A stretch of 64,000 nucleotides of DNA from an uncultured Chloroflexales bacterium. GTDB taxonomy: Bacteria; Chloroflexota; Chloroflexia; Chloroflexales; Chloroflexaceae. The stretch is taken from NCBI GenBank assembly GCA_937902315.1, contig CALGUG010000059.1, positions 434,001-498,000 on the forward strand, read 5' to 3'. Made by a program: the position numbers and the translations under genes. Positions 36,516 to 46,135 of the stretch are shown piece by piece. A model generated the notes under the pieces. It was not told the DNA's origin, did no database searches, and worked only from the letters and a program-made list of their open reading frames with translations. Positions within the stretch are counted from its first letter, which is position 1, and every line of letters begins with the position of its first letter.

Positions 36516-37457
36516 CTATTCTTGCCCAGGCGCTACGAGCACATACGGCAGCCAGAGGTAGTTTGTTGGAGGAGTCTCACGGGTGGGCGTTTCACTGATA
36601 GGCGTTTCACTGGTGGGTGTTTGCTTAGTTGGTGTGGCGGTGCCTGGCTCGTCTGTTAAGAGCTGTAGAAACGCATCTTTGATCGCAAGATGGCCTGCTT
36701 TGCGCGGGTGATAGTCGAGCGCCGATAGATCGGGGTAACGGCTAAAGTCCGCGTACACATACTCAGCTTGCTTGCCTTCAAAAGCCTCAAAAACAGCCGC
36801 TACCTTAATACCTCTTTTGGCGGCCTCTTCGAGAATAATCGCGTTGAACAATGCCAGCTCGGTGTCGGTGTCGATCGGATAAAACGGCGGCTTAACACCC
36901 GGATAGGGGTTGTAGTAGCTCATGATGATCAGCTCGCCCTGACGTTCGCCGTTAGGAGACATAGCAGCGATCAGTTGATCGAGAATATGGCTAAGGTTGG
37001 CCCGAAAGCTGGTTCGCGTCGTCGCCGAATCGGCTTCTTGCAGCAGCACCGCCACCATATCGTTGCCGCCGATATCGAGCGTGATTGGGCTAACCAACGT
37101 GCCTTGTTGGCTCTGCTCTTGAATAAAAGCTACTGCTTCGTCAAGCTGGCCGCCGCTGATCATTGATTCGCTGGTTTCACCGTTGCGCCCTAACAAGTGG
37201 AACTGGAGGTCGGGCTTGCGTTCTTTTAGCGCCTCATAGAGAAAGTGTGGATAGCCCGGCTCGCCGTCGTTATTTTGGGGCGCTTCGTAGCCAGTTGTTA
37301 ACGAATCACCTAAGGCAAGGTAGATCTGCTCTTGTTGTTGAACACTTTGGGCCTCGCTTGAAGCCGCGTTGTAGATCAGCGCTACTGGAATGAGGGTCAC
37401 AATCAGAACGATTACCAAGCGCAGGCTATGCTGAGACCAAAACTGTTGTGAAAACAT
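36516..37457 (-). CDS. Exported SGNH/GDSL hydrolase with C-terminal LPY tail
   Basis: 313 residues from the ATG at 37457, preferred over 37463 because AAGGG is 6 nt before it. An N-terminal membrane helix or signal (LRLVIVLIVTLIPVALIY) precedes the SGNH domain: block I ALGDSLTTGY, block II Gly in LLGRNGETS, block III GGNDM and block V DYHPRKAGH. Thus Ser, Gly, Asn and His are all present. A Thr/Pro-rich linker of about 25 residues then leads to NYLWLPYVLVAPGQE. Chloroflexota exported proteins often end in such a linker plus a short LPxxV-like hydrophobic tail. It is likely an esterase or acyl hydrolase acting outside the cytoplasm. Confidence 0.88.
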   Translation of the reverse strand: MFSQQFWSQHSLRLVIVLIVTLIPVALIYNAASSEAQSVQQQEQIYLALGDSLTTGYEAPQNNDGEPGYPHFLYEALKERKPDLQFHLLGRNGETSESMISGGQLDEAVAFIQEQSQQGTLVSPITLDIGGNDMVAVLLQEADSATTRTSFRANLSHILDQLIAAMSPNGERQGELIIMSYYNPYPGVKPPFYPIDTDTELALFNAIILEEAAKRGIKVAAVFEAFEGKQAEYVYADFSRYPDLSALDYHPRKAGHLAIKDAFLQLLTDEPGTATPTKQTPTSETPISETPTRETPPTNYLWLPYVLVAPGQE

Positions 37458-37554
37458 ATGCATCCCTTGTTCTTAAGACGCTAGGCTGAGTGGATCTGCT
37501 AGAGAGCGCTTATGTTACTGTGAAGAGCTGGGATCGAAGATCGTTGAGGGAACT

Positions 37555-37601
37555 GGGCTGACGTAACGAAGCGCTTAAAGCAGTTTTCGCTACGCCAGCC
37601 C
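37555..37601 (-). terminator. Hairpin after the VanW-like gene
   Basis: 16-bp stem with two mismatches (37555-37570 with 37586-37601, GGGCTGACGTAACGAA side), located 39 nt downstream of the minus-strand stop. No T-run. Confidence 0.55.
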
Positions 37602-37639
37602 AAACATTCTGAGAGGAACACGTTTAGGCGGCTATGGAA

Positions 37640-39514
37640 TTAGCTACCACCGCGAACGTAGATATCTGGCCAAGGCTTGAATTCGGTTGGGAAAGTATCG
37701 TAGCTCAACAGCGTGCCGTTTTTATCCACAACCGTGCGGTAGATCTCGATCTTCATGCCGGGTCGGGCGAAGTCGGTTCGTTTGTAGCCACTGCGCGGCA
37801 GCGACGGATCGGTGATATAGATCGCCTGTTTGGGCGCTGGAGTTGTGCTCAATACGCGTTGCTCCAAACTCACTTGGCGATCGATCGGCTTGCCATAGAG
37901 GCGTACCGTCAACCGTTGGCGCTGCAGATCGACTTCGGTTTGCACCAGCAGCCACCCGCCCGTATCGTTGGTGAAGCGCAGATCGTTGTAAGGGGTGAAG
38001 ATCGCAGCGTCGAGGCCAGCAGGCTCGCCCAGCTCTTCGTACCAACTGATGCGGTAAGCGTGTTCGTGGCGTTCGTCGATCGGCAAGCCCGCCCAGAAAG
38101 CGGCCCGGAAGACGGTGGTTGAGACTTGGCAGAGACCACCGCCCCACTCTTTTTGGGTGCGGTTATCGACGATAGCCGAGCCTTCTACGAAGCCATGGGC
38201 GGCATCGACCGGCCCAAGATTATCGTTGAATGAGAAAGACGCACCGGGCGGAATCAAACGACCGTGCATTTGGCGGGCGCCTGCTCGAATATTGGTGATG
38301 CGGTAGGCTTGTGAGTTCCTAAACGAGCTTACTCCTGTAGCAACTTCGGTAGTGATGCCGAGGCTGGCAAGGTTGGTTTCGTCGACGCTGGGTGTCAGGG
38401 CAATGATCGGCGCTTCGAAGTTGCGCTCTTTGCTGCGCAAAGCTTGGTTGAAGCGAGCCAAGGCTTCGTTGCCGTCGAGGCCGTAGTCGGGGGTGCCAGC
38501 TTGGAAGATCTCGAGCTGCCCGTTGTTCCAGTTGACGCGTGGTAATTCGCCCTGTTGGCGTAGGCTGGCCGCGATCGGCACAAGCGCTTTGCGCAATGGC
38601 TCTTGGTCGACGACTACATCGAAGCTTGGCATGCCATCGGCGTCGTTGGTGCGGCGCAGACGGACCCACGAGGCGATCTCTTCGGGCGTCCATTCCCAAC
38701 TGCGATTGTTGGCCGTCATAACAACTGGGCCAGCGAAGAGCGTATCGAGCTCGGCTTTGAGCGAGTCGTAGGCGTTGGTGCGAATGCGTGGCTCGAGCAC
38801 GCGGGTGCGCAAGGTGACCTCTTGGGGCGAAAGGGTTTGGAGCGCAGCTAGCATATCTTGGACGGTTTCATCGACCAAAACTTGGCGACCATCGCTTTCG
38901 GGCGCAACGATCAGATGCGTGCTCACAAGGTTGACATCGGCATTAATGGGAGCGATTTCAACTTGGCGCGCGATCTGCATTACATAGCGTTGCAAGGCCC
39001 GCTCGTCGACGCGCACATGCAGCGGGATCTCCACACCCTGTTCCCAGACGGTCTGCACAACTTTGGCGTTCTCAACCCGATCGCCTTGACGCCCGATCTC
39101 GAAAGCTTGCTTGAGTGCCGAATCGAAATCGATCGAGATGCCCAACTCTTCGGCGCTCGGCTGCCAAACCTGACCATTAAAGGTAATGGTGACCGGTTCT
39201 TGCAGAAAGACGCTATAACGTCGTTCGAGCGCTTTACGGGCTTGATTAACGCTGTAGTTGCCGAGATTCAGGCCGCGAATGCTGATGTTGGGATAGATCC
39301 GCCCGATGAATTGGCGTTCCGCATAGAGGTAAGCGGCAGCGCCAATCCCGATCACGAGTACCATCAGCGATAATAGTACAGCCAACCAAGCGAGCCAGCT
39401 ACCCGCTTTGCGTTGACGTTTATTATGCTTTGTAGTACGTTGCGTGGGAGAGGTTGTAGGGGTACTTGTATCTTGGAGGAGTGCCTCGTCAAGATGTTTT
39501 TGGTAAGAGGTCAT
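37640..39514 (-). CDS. VanW family protein with peptidoglycan-binding-4-like domains
   Basis: 624 residues. A cytoplasmic Lys/Arg/Thr-rich N-terminus of about 40 residues precedes one membrane helix (WLAWLAVLLSLMVLVIGIGA). Two repeated modules of the YoaR/PG_binding_4 type follow (IYPNISIRGLNLGNYSVNQA, and RTNAYDSLKAELDTL in the second). The VanW domain has SFSFNDNLGPVDAAHGF and WGGGLCQVSTTVFRAAFWAG, with its conserved Cys. The C-terminal ~70 residues are beta-rich, as in G5-linked versions. It is expected on the outer face of the membrane, contacting the cell wall or envelope. No vancomycin resistance genes are nearby, so no resistance role is implied. Confidence 0.88.
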   Translation of the reverse strand: MTSYQKHLDEALLQDTSTPTTSPTQRTTKHNKRQRKAGSWLAWLAVLLSLMVLVIGIGAAAYLYAERQFIGRIYPNISIRGLNLGNYSVNQARKALERRYSVFLQEPVTITFNGQVWQPSAEELGISIDFDSALKQAFEIGRQGDRVENAKVVQTVWEQGVEIPLHVRVDERALQRYVMQIARQVEIAPINADVNLVSTHLIVAPESDGRQVLVDETVQDMLAALQTLSPQEVTLRTRVLEPRIRTNAYDSLKAELDTLFAGPVVMTANNRSWEWTPEEIASWVRLRRTNDADGMPSFDVVVDQEPLRKALVPIAASLRQQGELPRVNWNNGQLEIFQAGTPDYGLDGNEALARFNQALRSKERNFEAPIIALTPSVDETNLASLGITTEVATGVSSFRNSQAYRITNIRAGARQMHGRLIPPGASFSFNDNLGPVDAAHGFVEGSAIVDNRTQKEWGGGLCQVSTTVFRAAFWAGLPIDERHEHAYRISWYEELGEPAGLDAAIFTPYNDLRFTNDTGGWLLVQTEVDLQRQRLTVRLYGKPIDRQVSLEQRVLSTTPAPKQAIYITDPSLPRSGYKRTDFARPGMKIEIYRTVVDKNGTLLSYDTFPTEFKPWPDIYVRGGS

Positions 39515-39942
39515 AGCTATTGCCTAGGTTCGGATAAACGACCAGAAACCAAGGGTCGCGACACAAACAGTGTATCGTCCTGTTCCGTGAAAACGCATAA
39601 GCAGCAAAGCTAGTCTACACAATCTATTAGAAGAATGTCAAGGGTTTTTGCTGTTCGTTGGTGCAGTTTTCGTTCCAAATCGCCTCGTTTAGTGCCGATT
39701 ATAAGCAAATAGCTCGCCACTACTACTGCTTTTGCTTCAAGACTGTTGGTTTTGGCTGGTTGCTTCCAAAGCGCTGCATGGCTATACAGTGCAGTATCAG
39801 CTAAAAGCAGGTGCGAGATTGCGAACTTTGGCTTGGTCGAACCATTTTGTTACAAAGGCGGAAGAGTCATGCACCTTAAACAATGGATCGACCGCGCCTG
39901 TAGGCACTGTTTAGCAGCCTGGGGCGGCGGGCCGGATGTTGA

Positions 39943-39959
39943 TAGCCGTAGGCGGACGC
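39943..39959. repeat. GCGTCCGCC core repeat, copy 7 (inverted)
   Basis: TAGCCGTAGGCGGACGC followed by GCCAAAAGCC; the CGAATGG box is not conserved here. Confidence 0.8.
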
Positions 39960-40047
39960 GCCAAAAGCCTTGTTTGGGGTAAGGACGAGACCGCTAGGGC
40001 GCTAAACGAAACATGGGGATGGCTTATCAGAGTAATGCCCGCAAAAG

Positions 40048-40079
40048 AATGAGAGATTTCGCTTAGGAAATCTCTCATT
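40048..40079 (-). terminator. rlmN terminator
   Basis: AATGAGAGATTTC (40048-40060) with GAAATCTCTCATT (40067-40079), perfect 13-bp stem; on the minus strand CTTTTGC follows. Confidence 0.85.
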
Positions 40080-40116
40080 TGCAATGGGACTTTGTTGTTG
40101 CGAAGCGCTTTGTCGC

Positions 40117-41226
40117 TTAAACCAAAGCGATCTGGTTGTTTTGGGGCTGAGGAGTGCTGCCTGCCAGTTGACCACACGCAGCTGCGATCTCGCCGCCGCG
40201 CTCGACACGCACCGTACAGGCGATGCGGTGGTCTTGCAGAATCTGCTGGAAGGCATTGACCCGTTCGCGGTTGGAACGGCTCAAGGGGGTGCCCGGCACC
40301 GGATTCCAGGGGATCAAATTGACATGGCACAACATGCCGTGTAAGAGGCCCGCCAACATCAAGGCGTGGCGCGGCGTGTCGTTTTCGCCTTGCAGCAGCA
40401 CATATTCGAACGAAACACGCCGATTGGTCTTTTGAATGTACTCGCGCGTGGCAGCCATCAACTCCGAGATCGGGAAGCGCTGGTTGATCGGCATCATCTC
40501 GCTGCGCAGCGTGTCGTCGGGTGAGTGAAGCGAGATCGCAAGGTTGATCGGCAGCTTCTCTTCGGCCAAACGGCGAATGCCCTTCGGTAGACCGACCGTC
40601 GAGACCGTCATATTGCGAGCGCCCATGTTCATGCCTTTGGGGTCGTGCAGGCGCTCGACCGCGCCCCACCAGCGATCATAGTTGGCGAACGGCTCGCCCA
40701 TGCCCATAAAGACGATGTTGGTCAGGTGGCGCACGGCGATGTCGCCTTCGAAGTCGCGCAGTACGCGGGCGGCCCAGAGCACTTGCTGCACGATGTCGCC
40801 CGTGCTCAGGTTGGCGAGCAGACCGAGCTTGCCCGTGGCGCAAAAGACGCAGCCCATAGCGCAGCCCGCTTGGGAAGAGACGCAGACGGTGGCGCGATCG
40901 GGATAGATCATCAGCACCGTTTCGACTACTTCGCCGCTCGGCAGCGCAAAGAGCGCCTTTTGAGTCAGGCCGTTTTCGGCTCGCAAGACCCGCACCAGAC
41001 GCAGATTACCGATCGTGGTTTCGTTGGCCAGTCGCTCGCGCAAGGCAAGCGGCAGATCGGTCATCTGGTGAGGATCGTTGGATAATTTGACATAAAGCTG
41101 TTGGTAGATTTGGCGTGCCCGATAGGCCGGTTGGCCCATCTCTTTTACCAAGGCTTCAAGTTGCGCTAAAGTGAGATTATATAAATTTGTCAAAGCTTGT
41201 TCTTTGTTTACTGTGAATGTTTCCAT
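40117..41226 (-). CDS. rlmN: Dual-specificity RNA methyltransferase RlmN
   Basis: 369 residues. The radical SAM cluster motif is C122-x3-C126-x2-C129 in AGCAMGCVFCATG. Typical flanking blocks are AYRARQIYQQLY, VETVLMIYPDRATVCVSSQ, NIVFMGMGEPFANYD and LAISLHSPDD, and CTVRVERGGEIAAACGQLA carries the methyl-carrier Cys near the C-terminus. RlmN makes 2-methyladenosine at A2503 of 23S rRNA and A37 of some tRNAs. An AAAGGA box directly abuts the ATG at 41226, which is too close, so initiation could be slightly further in; alternative starts are poor. Confidence 0.97.
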   Translation of the reverse strand: METFTVNKEQALTNLYNLTLAQLEALVKEMGQPAYRARQIYQQLYVKLSNDPHQMTDLPLALRERLANETTIGNLRLVRVLRAENGLTQKALFALPSGEVVETVLMIYPDRATVCVSSQAGCAMGCVFCATGKLGLLANLSTGDIVQQVLWAARVLRDFEGDIAVRHLTNIVFMGMGEPFANYDRWWGAVERLHDPKGMNMGARNMTVSTVGLPKGIRRLAEEKLPINLAISLHSPDDTLRSEMMPINQRFPISELMAATREYIQKTNRRVSFEYVLLQGENDTPRHALMLAGLLHGMLCHVNLIPWNPVPGTPLSRSNRERVNAFQQILQDHRIACTVRVERGGEIAAACGQLAGSTPQPQNNQIALV

Positions 41227-41259
41227 TCCTTTAGTATACCATCTCTATGGCCGAAAATT

Positions 41260-42300
41260 CTAAAATGGTATGCGATTTATGGTTGGAACGTACCACCACG
41301 AGCGCAGCATAAAGATAAGCACGCCAAACAGCACCAGCGAAAGCAGAAAGCCTAGGTCGCTCCAGCGCGGCCACCAACGGCGGCGCGGCAAGATGAGGTG
41401 CGAGCTGATCCAACAGAGCAGCAAGGTCAAGAACGGGTAGAGCAAGATCGTTGCGCGAAAGATCGGCAGCACTAGCGGCCCGTTTTCGTCGTAGATCAGC
41501 ACGCCAGTGGCGAGCAGGGTTTGCCAGGCTAGCCCACCATAGATCATGCTGCTATCGAACATGACCGGGAACGGGCTGTTGAAGTTCATGGGCGTGAGGA
41601 TGGTGATTGAACTGAGCGCGCTGAACGGGTTCAGATAGAGAATGTATTCGGGAACGTTTTGGCCGGGTGGGTCGCTGAAACGGCCCCACGTCAAGCTCAA
41701 AAGCATGCTGACGCCCAGAATCAGCAAGATGATCGAATAGCTCAGCACGGTCGCTTGGGCAGTTCGTTTGCAGAGCGCCGAGCAGAACAGGCCGATCGCC
41801 CCGAAAAAGATGGCCGAGATCAGCAGCAGCAAGAGCGCTTTGATCATATCGCGTGGGTTGACGCCCCCAAAGATCAGCACCACGCTGAAGACCGGAATAG
41901 CGGCGAAGATCACCAGCAGCAGATAGCTGAGGGCCGCGATCAGTTTGCCCCACAGAATGCGGAGCGGCTTGAGGGGCGTCGTCACCAGCAGATCATAGGT
42001 AAGCTGTTCGCGTTCGGCGCTGATCGCGCTGCTGGTAAGCGCCGGGGCGAGAAAGATGACTAGAAAGAGCTCGCAGAGCGCTAAGCCGTTGAAGAGTGAT
42101 TGACCAACCTGTGGGCTGAGCACGGTCATACCAAAGCGCACCTGAGAGAGCGACATTTGGTAGATGATGTAGCCTATGACGATCATAAACAGAATGAAGA
42201 TCGTTAGGATCGCGTAGGGGCGTATACCGCGCATACGGCTGCGCAGCTCTTTGACTAAAATCGGGTTAACCGATGGCCGTAGAAAACGAAAAGTGTTCAT
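41260..42300 (-). CDS. ABC-2 type transporter permease
   Basis: 346 residues, about six membrane helices after an N-terminal NPILVKELRSRMRGIRPYA segment, typical of ABC-2 permeases of the NatB/GldF class. SSAISAEREQLTYDLLVTTPL is the conserved cytoplasmic block. AAGGGA precedes the start by 8 nt, 24 nt downstream of the ATPase stop. It is the last gene of a three-gene minus-strand operon. Confidence 0.9.
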   Translation of the reverse strand: MNTFRFLRPSVNPILVKELRSRMRGIRPYAILTIFILFMIVIGYIIYQMSLSQVRFGMTVLSPQVGQSLFNGLALCELFLVIFLAPALTSSAISAEREQLTYDLLVTTPLKPLRILWGKLIAALSYLLLVIFAAIPVFSVVLIFGGVNPRDMIKALLLLLISAIFFGAIGLFCSALCKRTAQATVLSYSIILLILGVSMLLSLTWGRFSDPPGQNVPEYILYLNPFSALSSITILTPMNFNSPFPVMFDSSMIYGGLAWQTLLATGVLIYDENGPLVLPIFRATILLYPFLTLLLCWISSHLILPRRRWWPRWSDLGFLLSLVLFGVLIFMLRSWWYVPTINRIPF

Positions 42301-42324
42301 TGTGATATCCCTTGCGCCAAACCG

Positions 42325-43260
42325 CTATTCTGTGAGGCGCAGGAAGAGTGTTTCAAGCGAATCGGCTTCGAGATGGAAGCTGCTGACTTGAACCCCTTCG
42401 GCTAAGAGCTGCGCCAACATAGCAGCCTGTTGTTCTTCATTGATCTCTCCATCGACACGCAGAATTCGGCTATCGACCGGGCTATGGTTTACCGCTGTAA
42501 CGCCTTCCATCTGGCGCAGCAGCTCGGCAGCACGCTCTGAATCGTTTAGCACGCGCACTTGCAGGGCCGCCCCACCTTGGAGCTGGCGTCTCACATCGTC
42601 GACCGTGCCTGCAGCCAGCAGATGGCCATGATCCATAATGCCGATCGCCGTACAGACTTCGGCAAGTTCGCTCAAGATGTGCGAACTGAGCAGAATAGTT
42701 TTGCCCATGTCGCGTAGGGTGCGCAACAGCTCGCGCAGCTCGACACGGGCGCGCGGGTCGAGGCCGCTGGCAGGCTCGTCGAGCAGCAAGATGGGCGGGT
42801 CGTGTACGAGCGCATGGGCGAGACAGAGCCGTTGTTGCATACCGCGTGAAAGGCTCTGCACAAAGGCATCGCGTTTGGGCGTAAGATCAACTAAGTCGAG
42901 CAGCTGTTCGACGGTTGTGCGCCGTTGGGCGGCGGGCAGATTGTAACAGCGCGCAAAGAAGTCAAGATACTCCCAGACTCGCAAGTCGTCGTAGACGCCG
43001 AAGAAGTCGGGCATATAGCCCACGAGACGTTGCGCTTGCACGCCATTGGAGGACATTCGCTCGCCCATCAGGTGGATCTCGCCGCCTGTCGGTTCGAGCA
43101 AGCCCGCGAGCATTCGCAAGGTGGTTGTCTTTCCTGCGCCATTCGGCCCGATAAAGCCGAAGATCGTGCCGCCTTCGATGCTTAAATTCAGTTTATCGAC
43201 GGCGAGCATGCGGCCATAGCGCCGGCTCAGATTGACGGTATGAATAGCAAGTGTTGTCAT
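42325..43260 (-). CDS. ABC transporter ATPase (ABC-2 exporter class)
   Basis: 311 residues. Walker A GPNGAGKTT, signature LSRGMQQRL, Walker B ILLLDEPASGLD and switch LLSSHILSELAEV. The C-terminal 80 residues (GAALQVRVLNDSERAAELLR) form the accessory domain seen in NatA/CcmA-like ATPases. It lies between the large exported protein gene and the permease, with gaps of 54 and 24 nt. Confidence 0.93.
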   Translation of the reverse strand: MTTLAIHTVNLSRRYGRMLAVDKLNLSIEGGTIFGFIGPNGAGKTTTLRMLAGLLEPTGGEIHLMGERMSSNGVQAQRLVGYMPDFFGVYDDLRVWEYLDFFARCYNLPAAQRRTTVEQLLDLVDLTPKRDAFVQSLSRGMQQRLCLAHALVHDPPILLLDEPASGLDPRARVELRELLRTLRDMGKTILLSSHILSELAEVCTAIGIMDHGHLLAAGTVDDVRRQLQGGAALQVRVLNDSERAAELLRQMEGVTAVNHSPVDSRILRVDGEINEEQQAAMLAQLLAEGVQVSSFHLEADSLETLFLRLTE

Positions 43261-43314
43261 AGCTTGTGCTTATCACTCCGTTGGGCTGGTAGAAACAGGT
43301 ACACACAGACCGGA

Positions 43315-45726
43315 CTAGGCGTGGACGACGATTTCGGCGTTAACGGTGACACACATATAGGTTTGTAGATTTTGGGTCGCCAACACGCGGATGCGTAGTT
43401 TGCCGACCATAGGATCGATAAAGCGTTCAGGTTGTTCGAGCGGCACCCGTTGGGCGTATTGGAATTCGACCCATTCGTGGTTCGTCCAGTCGTAGACCTC
43501 TAAACGAATATCGTCGGGAAGCCCACCATCGGCGGAGGGCAGCAGAGTGATCGCTTCGACTTGAGCGGGAATGAGCTCTGTCGGGATCTGGATCTGATGG
43601 ATGATATCCTCGTTGGTTTGCGTGACGCCCAAGCCTTGGCTCAGGTAACAGACCGAGTCGATGCCATTGCTCTGCACGACTTGGGGTATATAGTTCAGCC
43701 AAGCCTGATCGAGCGTAATACTTGAGCCTTTGTATTGAAAAGGTACCTCTTGCACAATGAGGGCGGTTTGCTGGCGTTCAACTTTGTCGGCGTTGATAGA
43801 GACAGGCACGGGCTGCTGGGCACTCCAACCGATCAATAAGGGTTTGCGGCGCTGCTGTGAGTAGCTATCGGCCCAGAGCGCATCAATTAAGCTTTGGCGG
43901 ATCTGGATCTCAGGTGGTAGGGTGGTGCTGATACCGAACCCTTCTGTTTCGTAGAGCTTGTGATAGAACAGATAGCCGAGCGAGTAGCCCTGAAATTTAG
44001 AGCGCAGTTGTCTGAGTTCGCGTTCGTTCTCGCTTCCGAAGCTGATCTGTTTGCTTTCGCCGGGCTGTAGATCGCCAACTTCTGCCACATAAATGTCGTG
44101 TACGATGGCCACATCGCGAATCAAATAGTTGGAACGGTTGGTGACTTCGGCGTGGTATTGCAGCCCCTCGAACGTGATCGAGGCCTCAAGCGCTTTAAAG
44201 GCTTGAACCGAATCTGCCATAACCGAGCGCATATTCCACTGTTGTAACTCTATTTCGCGCACTCGCGAATCGGCGTAGACCCCATTGAGCTCGCTGGTAT
44301 CCCAAACACCTAAGTTCGAGATCGGACGAACCAGGCCTTGCTCGCCAACTGTCAGTTCGAAGGTTTTGGTGCTGGGTGTAAAGATGCCGACAAACGTGCG
44401 TACTCGGGCGTTCGATTCGTTGATCGGCTCGATCAAGATGATCTCGTTGAGAATCGCATCACCGCCACGTCGGCTGTAGCCAACCCCATAGGCGATGCCT
44501 GCAAAGATCAGCGTGATGATCGGTACAACCACCCAACCGAGAGCTTGGCGATCGAGTTTACGCAACACAAAGAAGGTGACTGGCCCCACGAGGATACAGT
44601 ACACCAGCAATAATAGTCCTAAAAGCGATAGCGAGGGCAGTTCGAGCGCCCTAAGTTGCATGAGATTCGCAGCGATATTACCTTCGACAAGCTGCGAGAC
44701 CGTTGCGCTACTTGAGATCAGGCCGGGGTTGACAAAGGTTTCCTGCGGCACGAGATCGTGCCAGAACTCGGCCCAAAGCGGCCAGTTGACGAGCAGTGGG
44801 TTATCGAGGTCGACTCTGCTTAGCACCACGTTGCCTTGGCCGAGGCGCTGTTGATAGAGCAGTAGTTCGGAAGCACCGCTCAGCGCGCTGTTGCCTTGCG
44901 CTTTGCTTGTGGCTGTGGGCTGCACATCGAGCAGCTCGATATCGTTGAGATCATCGAGTGTAAGGGTAGGGAATAGATCTTGGGCGCTGGCTTGGCTGCT
45001 CCCGCTGATAATGCCGGGGCGTAGCGCTTCTGGCAGGCCCGCTACAACATCAGAAGCGCGCTTATTGCCGTTAATGATAAGCTGCCCGCCTAGGCTGATC
45101 CACTGTTGAAGCGCTTCGATTTGGCTGGGCGCAAGGGTTTGCAGATCAACACCATCGATCAGCAGACTCTTAAACGACGAAAGCCCTGCGTGGTAGTGCG
45201 GGAGGTCGCTGGCTGAGATCGGCACGATTACGAGGCTCTTGCCGGCTACTTTCTCAGAAGGCAATAGGAAACTTTGGGCTTGATCGGCCGAGAGTAGCCC
45301 GATCAGAAACTCGTTGCTGGCGTGCGGCTGGATTCTGACCGATTGGTTGACAACGCTTTCGCCAGCTTTTAAGAGCTGAATCGTTAGGCGACGAGTGAGC
45401 CGATCGAGATAGGTATAGACCGTGACCGTTTTTTGTGAATTGTGAGGTAGATCGACTTGGGTGCTATAGTTCGCCCCTGCGCGGCTGGTCTGAATGCGTA
45501 AATCGGCGATAAAGTCGATCCCTTGGTTGCTGACCGTGATTGTGACAGGCAGCCAACTGCCGATGCGGTAGTGCCCATCGGCAGGAATATGTACCTGGAG
45601 CTCCACCTCTTGTGCTTGCAGTGATGGTTTGGGCTTTGAGGCAGCGCCGAGGGGTGTAGCAAAAAAGAGTAATACAAAGAAGAGTGAAAAGAGTGCATAC
45701 CTACAAGAGGATTTGGTGTGTCGCAT
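43315..45726 (-). CDS. Large exported membrane-anchored protein encoded with an ABC-2 exporter
   Basis: 803 residues from the ATG at 45726, which has AGAGG just upstream; a TTG nine codons earlier is rejected. A signal peptide (YALFSLFFVLLFFATPLGAAS) is followed by a beta-sandwich-like domain (VELQVHIPADGHYRIGSWLPVTITVSNQG in pieces), then an alpha/beta domain with IDGVDLQTLAPSQIEALQQW and SLGGQLIING, like type-1 glutamine amidotransferase-like folds. Two helices near the middle (LSLLGLLLLVYCILVGPVTFFVL and VVVPIITLIFAGIAYGVGYS) are followed by a large beta-rich C-terminal half. The layout recalls GldG-like and DUF4350-like partners of ABC-2 systems. Family not firmly recognised. It is the first gene of the operon. 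Confidence 0.8.
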   Translation of the reverse strand: MRHTKSSCRYALFSLFFVLLFFATPLGAASKPKPSLQAQEVELQVHIPADGHYRIGSWLPVTITVSNQGIDFIADLRIQTSRAGANYSTQVDLPHNSQKTVTVYTYLDRLTRRLTIQLLKAGESVVNQSVRIQPHASNEFLIGLLSADQAQSFLLPSEKVAGKSLVIVPISASDLPHYHAGLSSFKSLLIDGVDLQTLAPSQIEALQQWISLGGQLIINGNKRASDVVAGLPEALRPGIISGSSQASAQDLFPTLTLDDLNDIELLDVQPTATSKAQGNSALSGASELLLYQQRLGQGNVVLSRVDLDNPLLVNWPLWAEFWHDLVPQETFVNPGLISSSATVSQLVEGNIAANLMQLRALELPSLSLLGLLLLVYCILVGPVTFFVLRKLDRQALGWVVVPIITLIFAGIAYGVGYSRRGGDAILNEIILIEPINESNARVRTFVGIFTPSTKTFELTVGEQGLVRPISNLGVWDTSELNGVYADSRVREIELQQWNMRSVMADSVQAFKALEASITFEGLQYHAEVTNRSNYLIRDVAIVHDIYVAEVGDLQPGESKQISFGSENERELRQLRSKFQGYSLGYLFYHKLYETEGFGISTTLPPEIQIRQSLIDALWADSYSQQRRKPLLIGWSAQQPVPVSINADKVERQQTALIVQEVPFQYKGSSITLDQAWLNYIPQVVQSNGIDSVCYLSQGLGVTQTNEDIIHQIQIPTELIPAQVEAITLLPSADGGLPDDIRLEVYDWTNHEWVEFQYAQRVPLEQPERFIDPMVGKLRIRVLATQNLQTYMCVTVNAEIVVHA

Positions 45727-46135
45727 AAACCGCCTCTGGTTCCCATTGAGCAATTTTGAACTATTTTCTGGACGTTGACGCCGCTAAAAAAGTTTCATAG
45801 ATAGCGTGCGTTTGGGCAGCATGGTTTGTGGTTTGTGCATGCTTGCCGAGACCTAGCTTCAAGTGAGGGTATGTTGCGAGCCTGCTAGGTCGATCTCCTG
45901 CTTCTTCAAGCATACGTTGTTCAAGAAGGCTCTTCAATGATAGAAGAGTGATATGGGAAACAGCAGAGGCTGCAAGCGCAAAAGTGTGCTCTACGATTCG
46001 GGCAGTAGGTTGATCGAAGCGGGCATAAAGGTAGGGAGGTTGTGCCTCCCTAGACAATGGAACAAAAGAGTTTGTTGAACAGTGTATCTATGCAAACACA
46101 AGCTGCCTTGGCAAGCTGCTAAGGCAGGCAGGACT
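45727..46135. other. Intergenic region with hairpin
   Basis: 409 nt. The only clear element is the hairpin AGGGAGG-TTGTG-CCTCCCT (46033-46051), on the minus strand followed by CTTTAT, a possible terminator for the small gene at 46136. CTGCCTT/AAGGCAG (46103-46109 and 46121-46127) adds a second small stem. A 98-codon TTG-initiated frame here is not convincing. Confidence 0.5.

Larger units (their letters stand above)
39515..40116. other. Intergenic region with core repeat and rlmN terminator
   Basis: 602 nt between two minus-strand genes. It contains core repeat copy 7 (39943-39959) and the terminator at 40048-40079. Promoter signals for the VanW-like gene must lie here but are not distinct. 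Confidence 0.55.

Noticed and set aside
37640..39514. VanW as an antibiotic resistance gene
   Set aside because: VanW-domain proteins are widespread envelope proteins; no vanHAX or vanRS genes are nearby.
45761..46057. 98-codon minus-strand frame beginning with TTG
   Set aside because: No ribosome binding site, the start codon lies on top of a hairpin (46033-46051), and the translation has no recognisable pattern.
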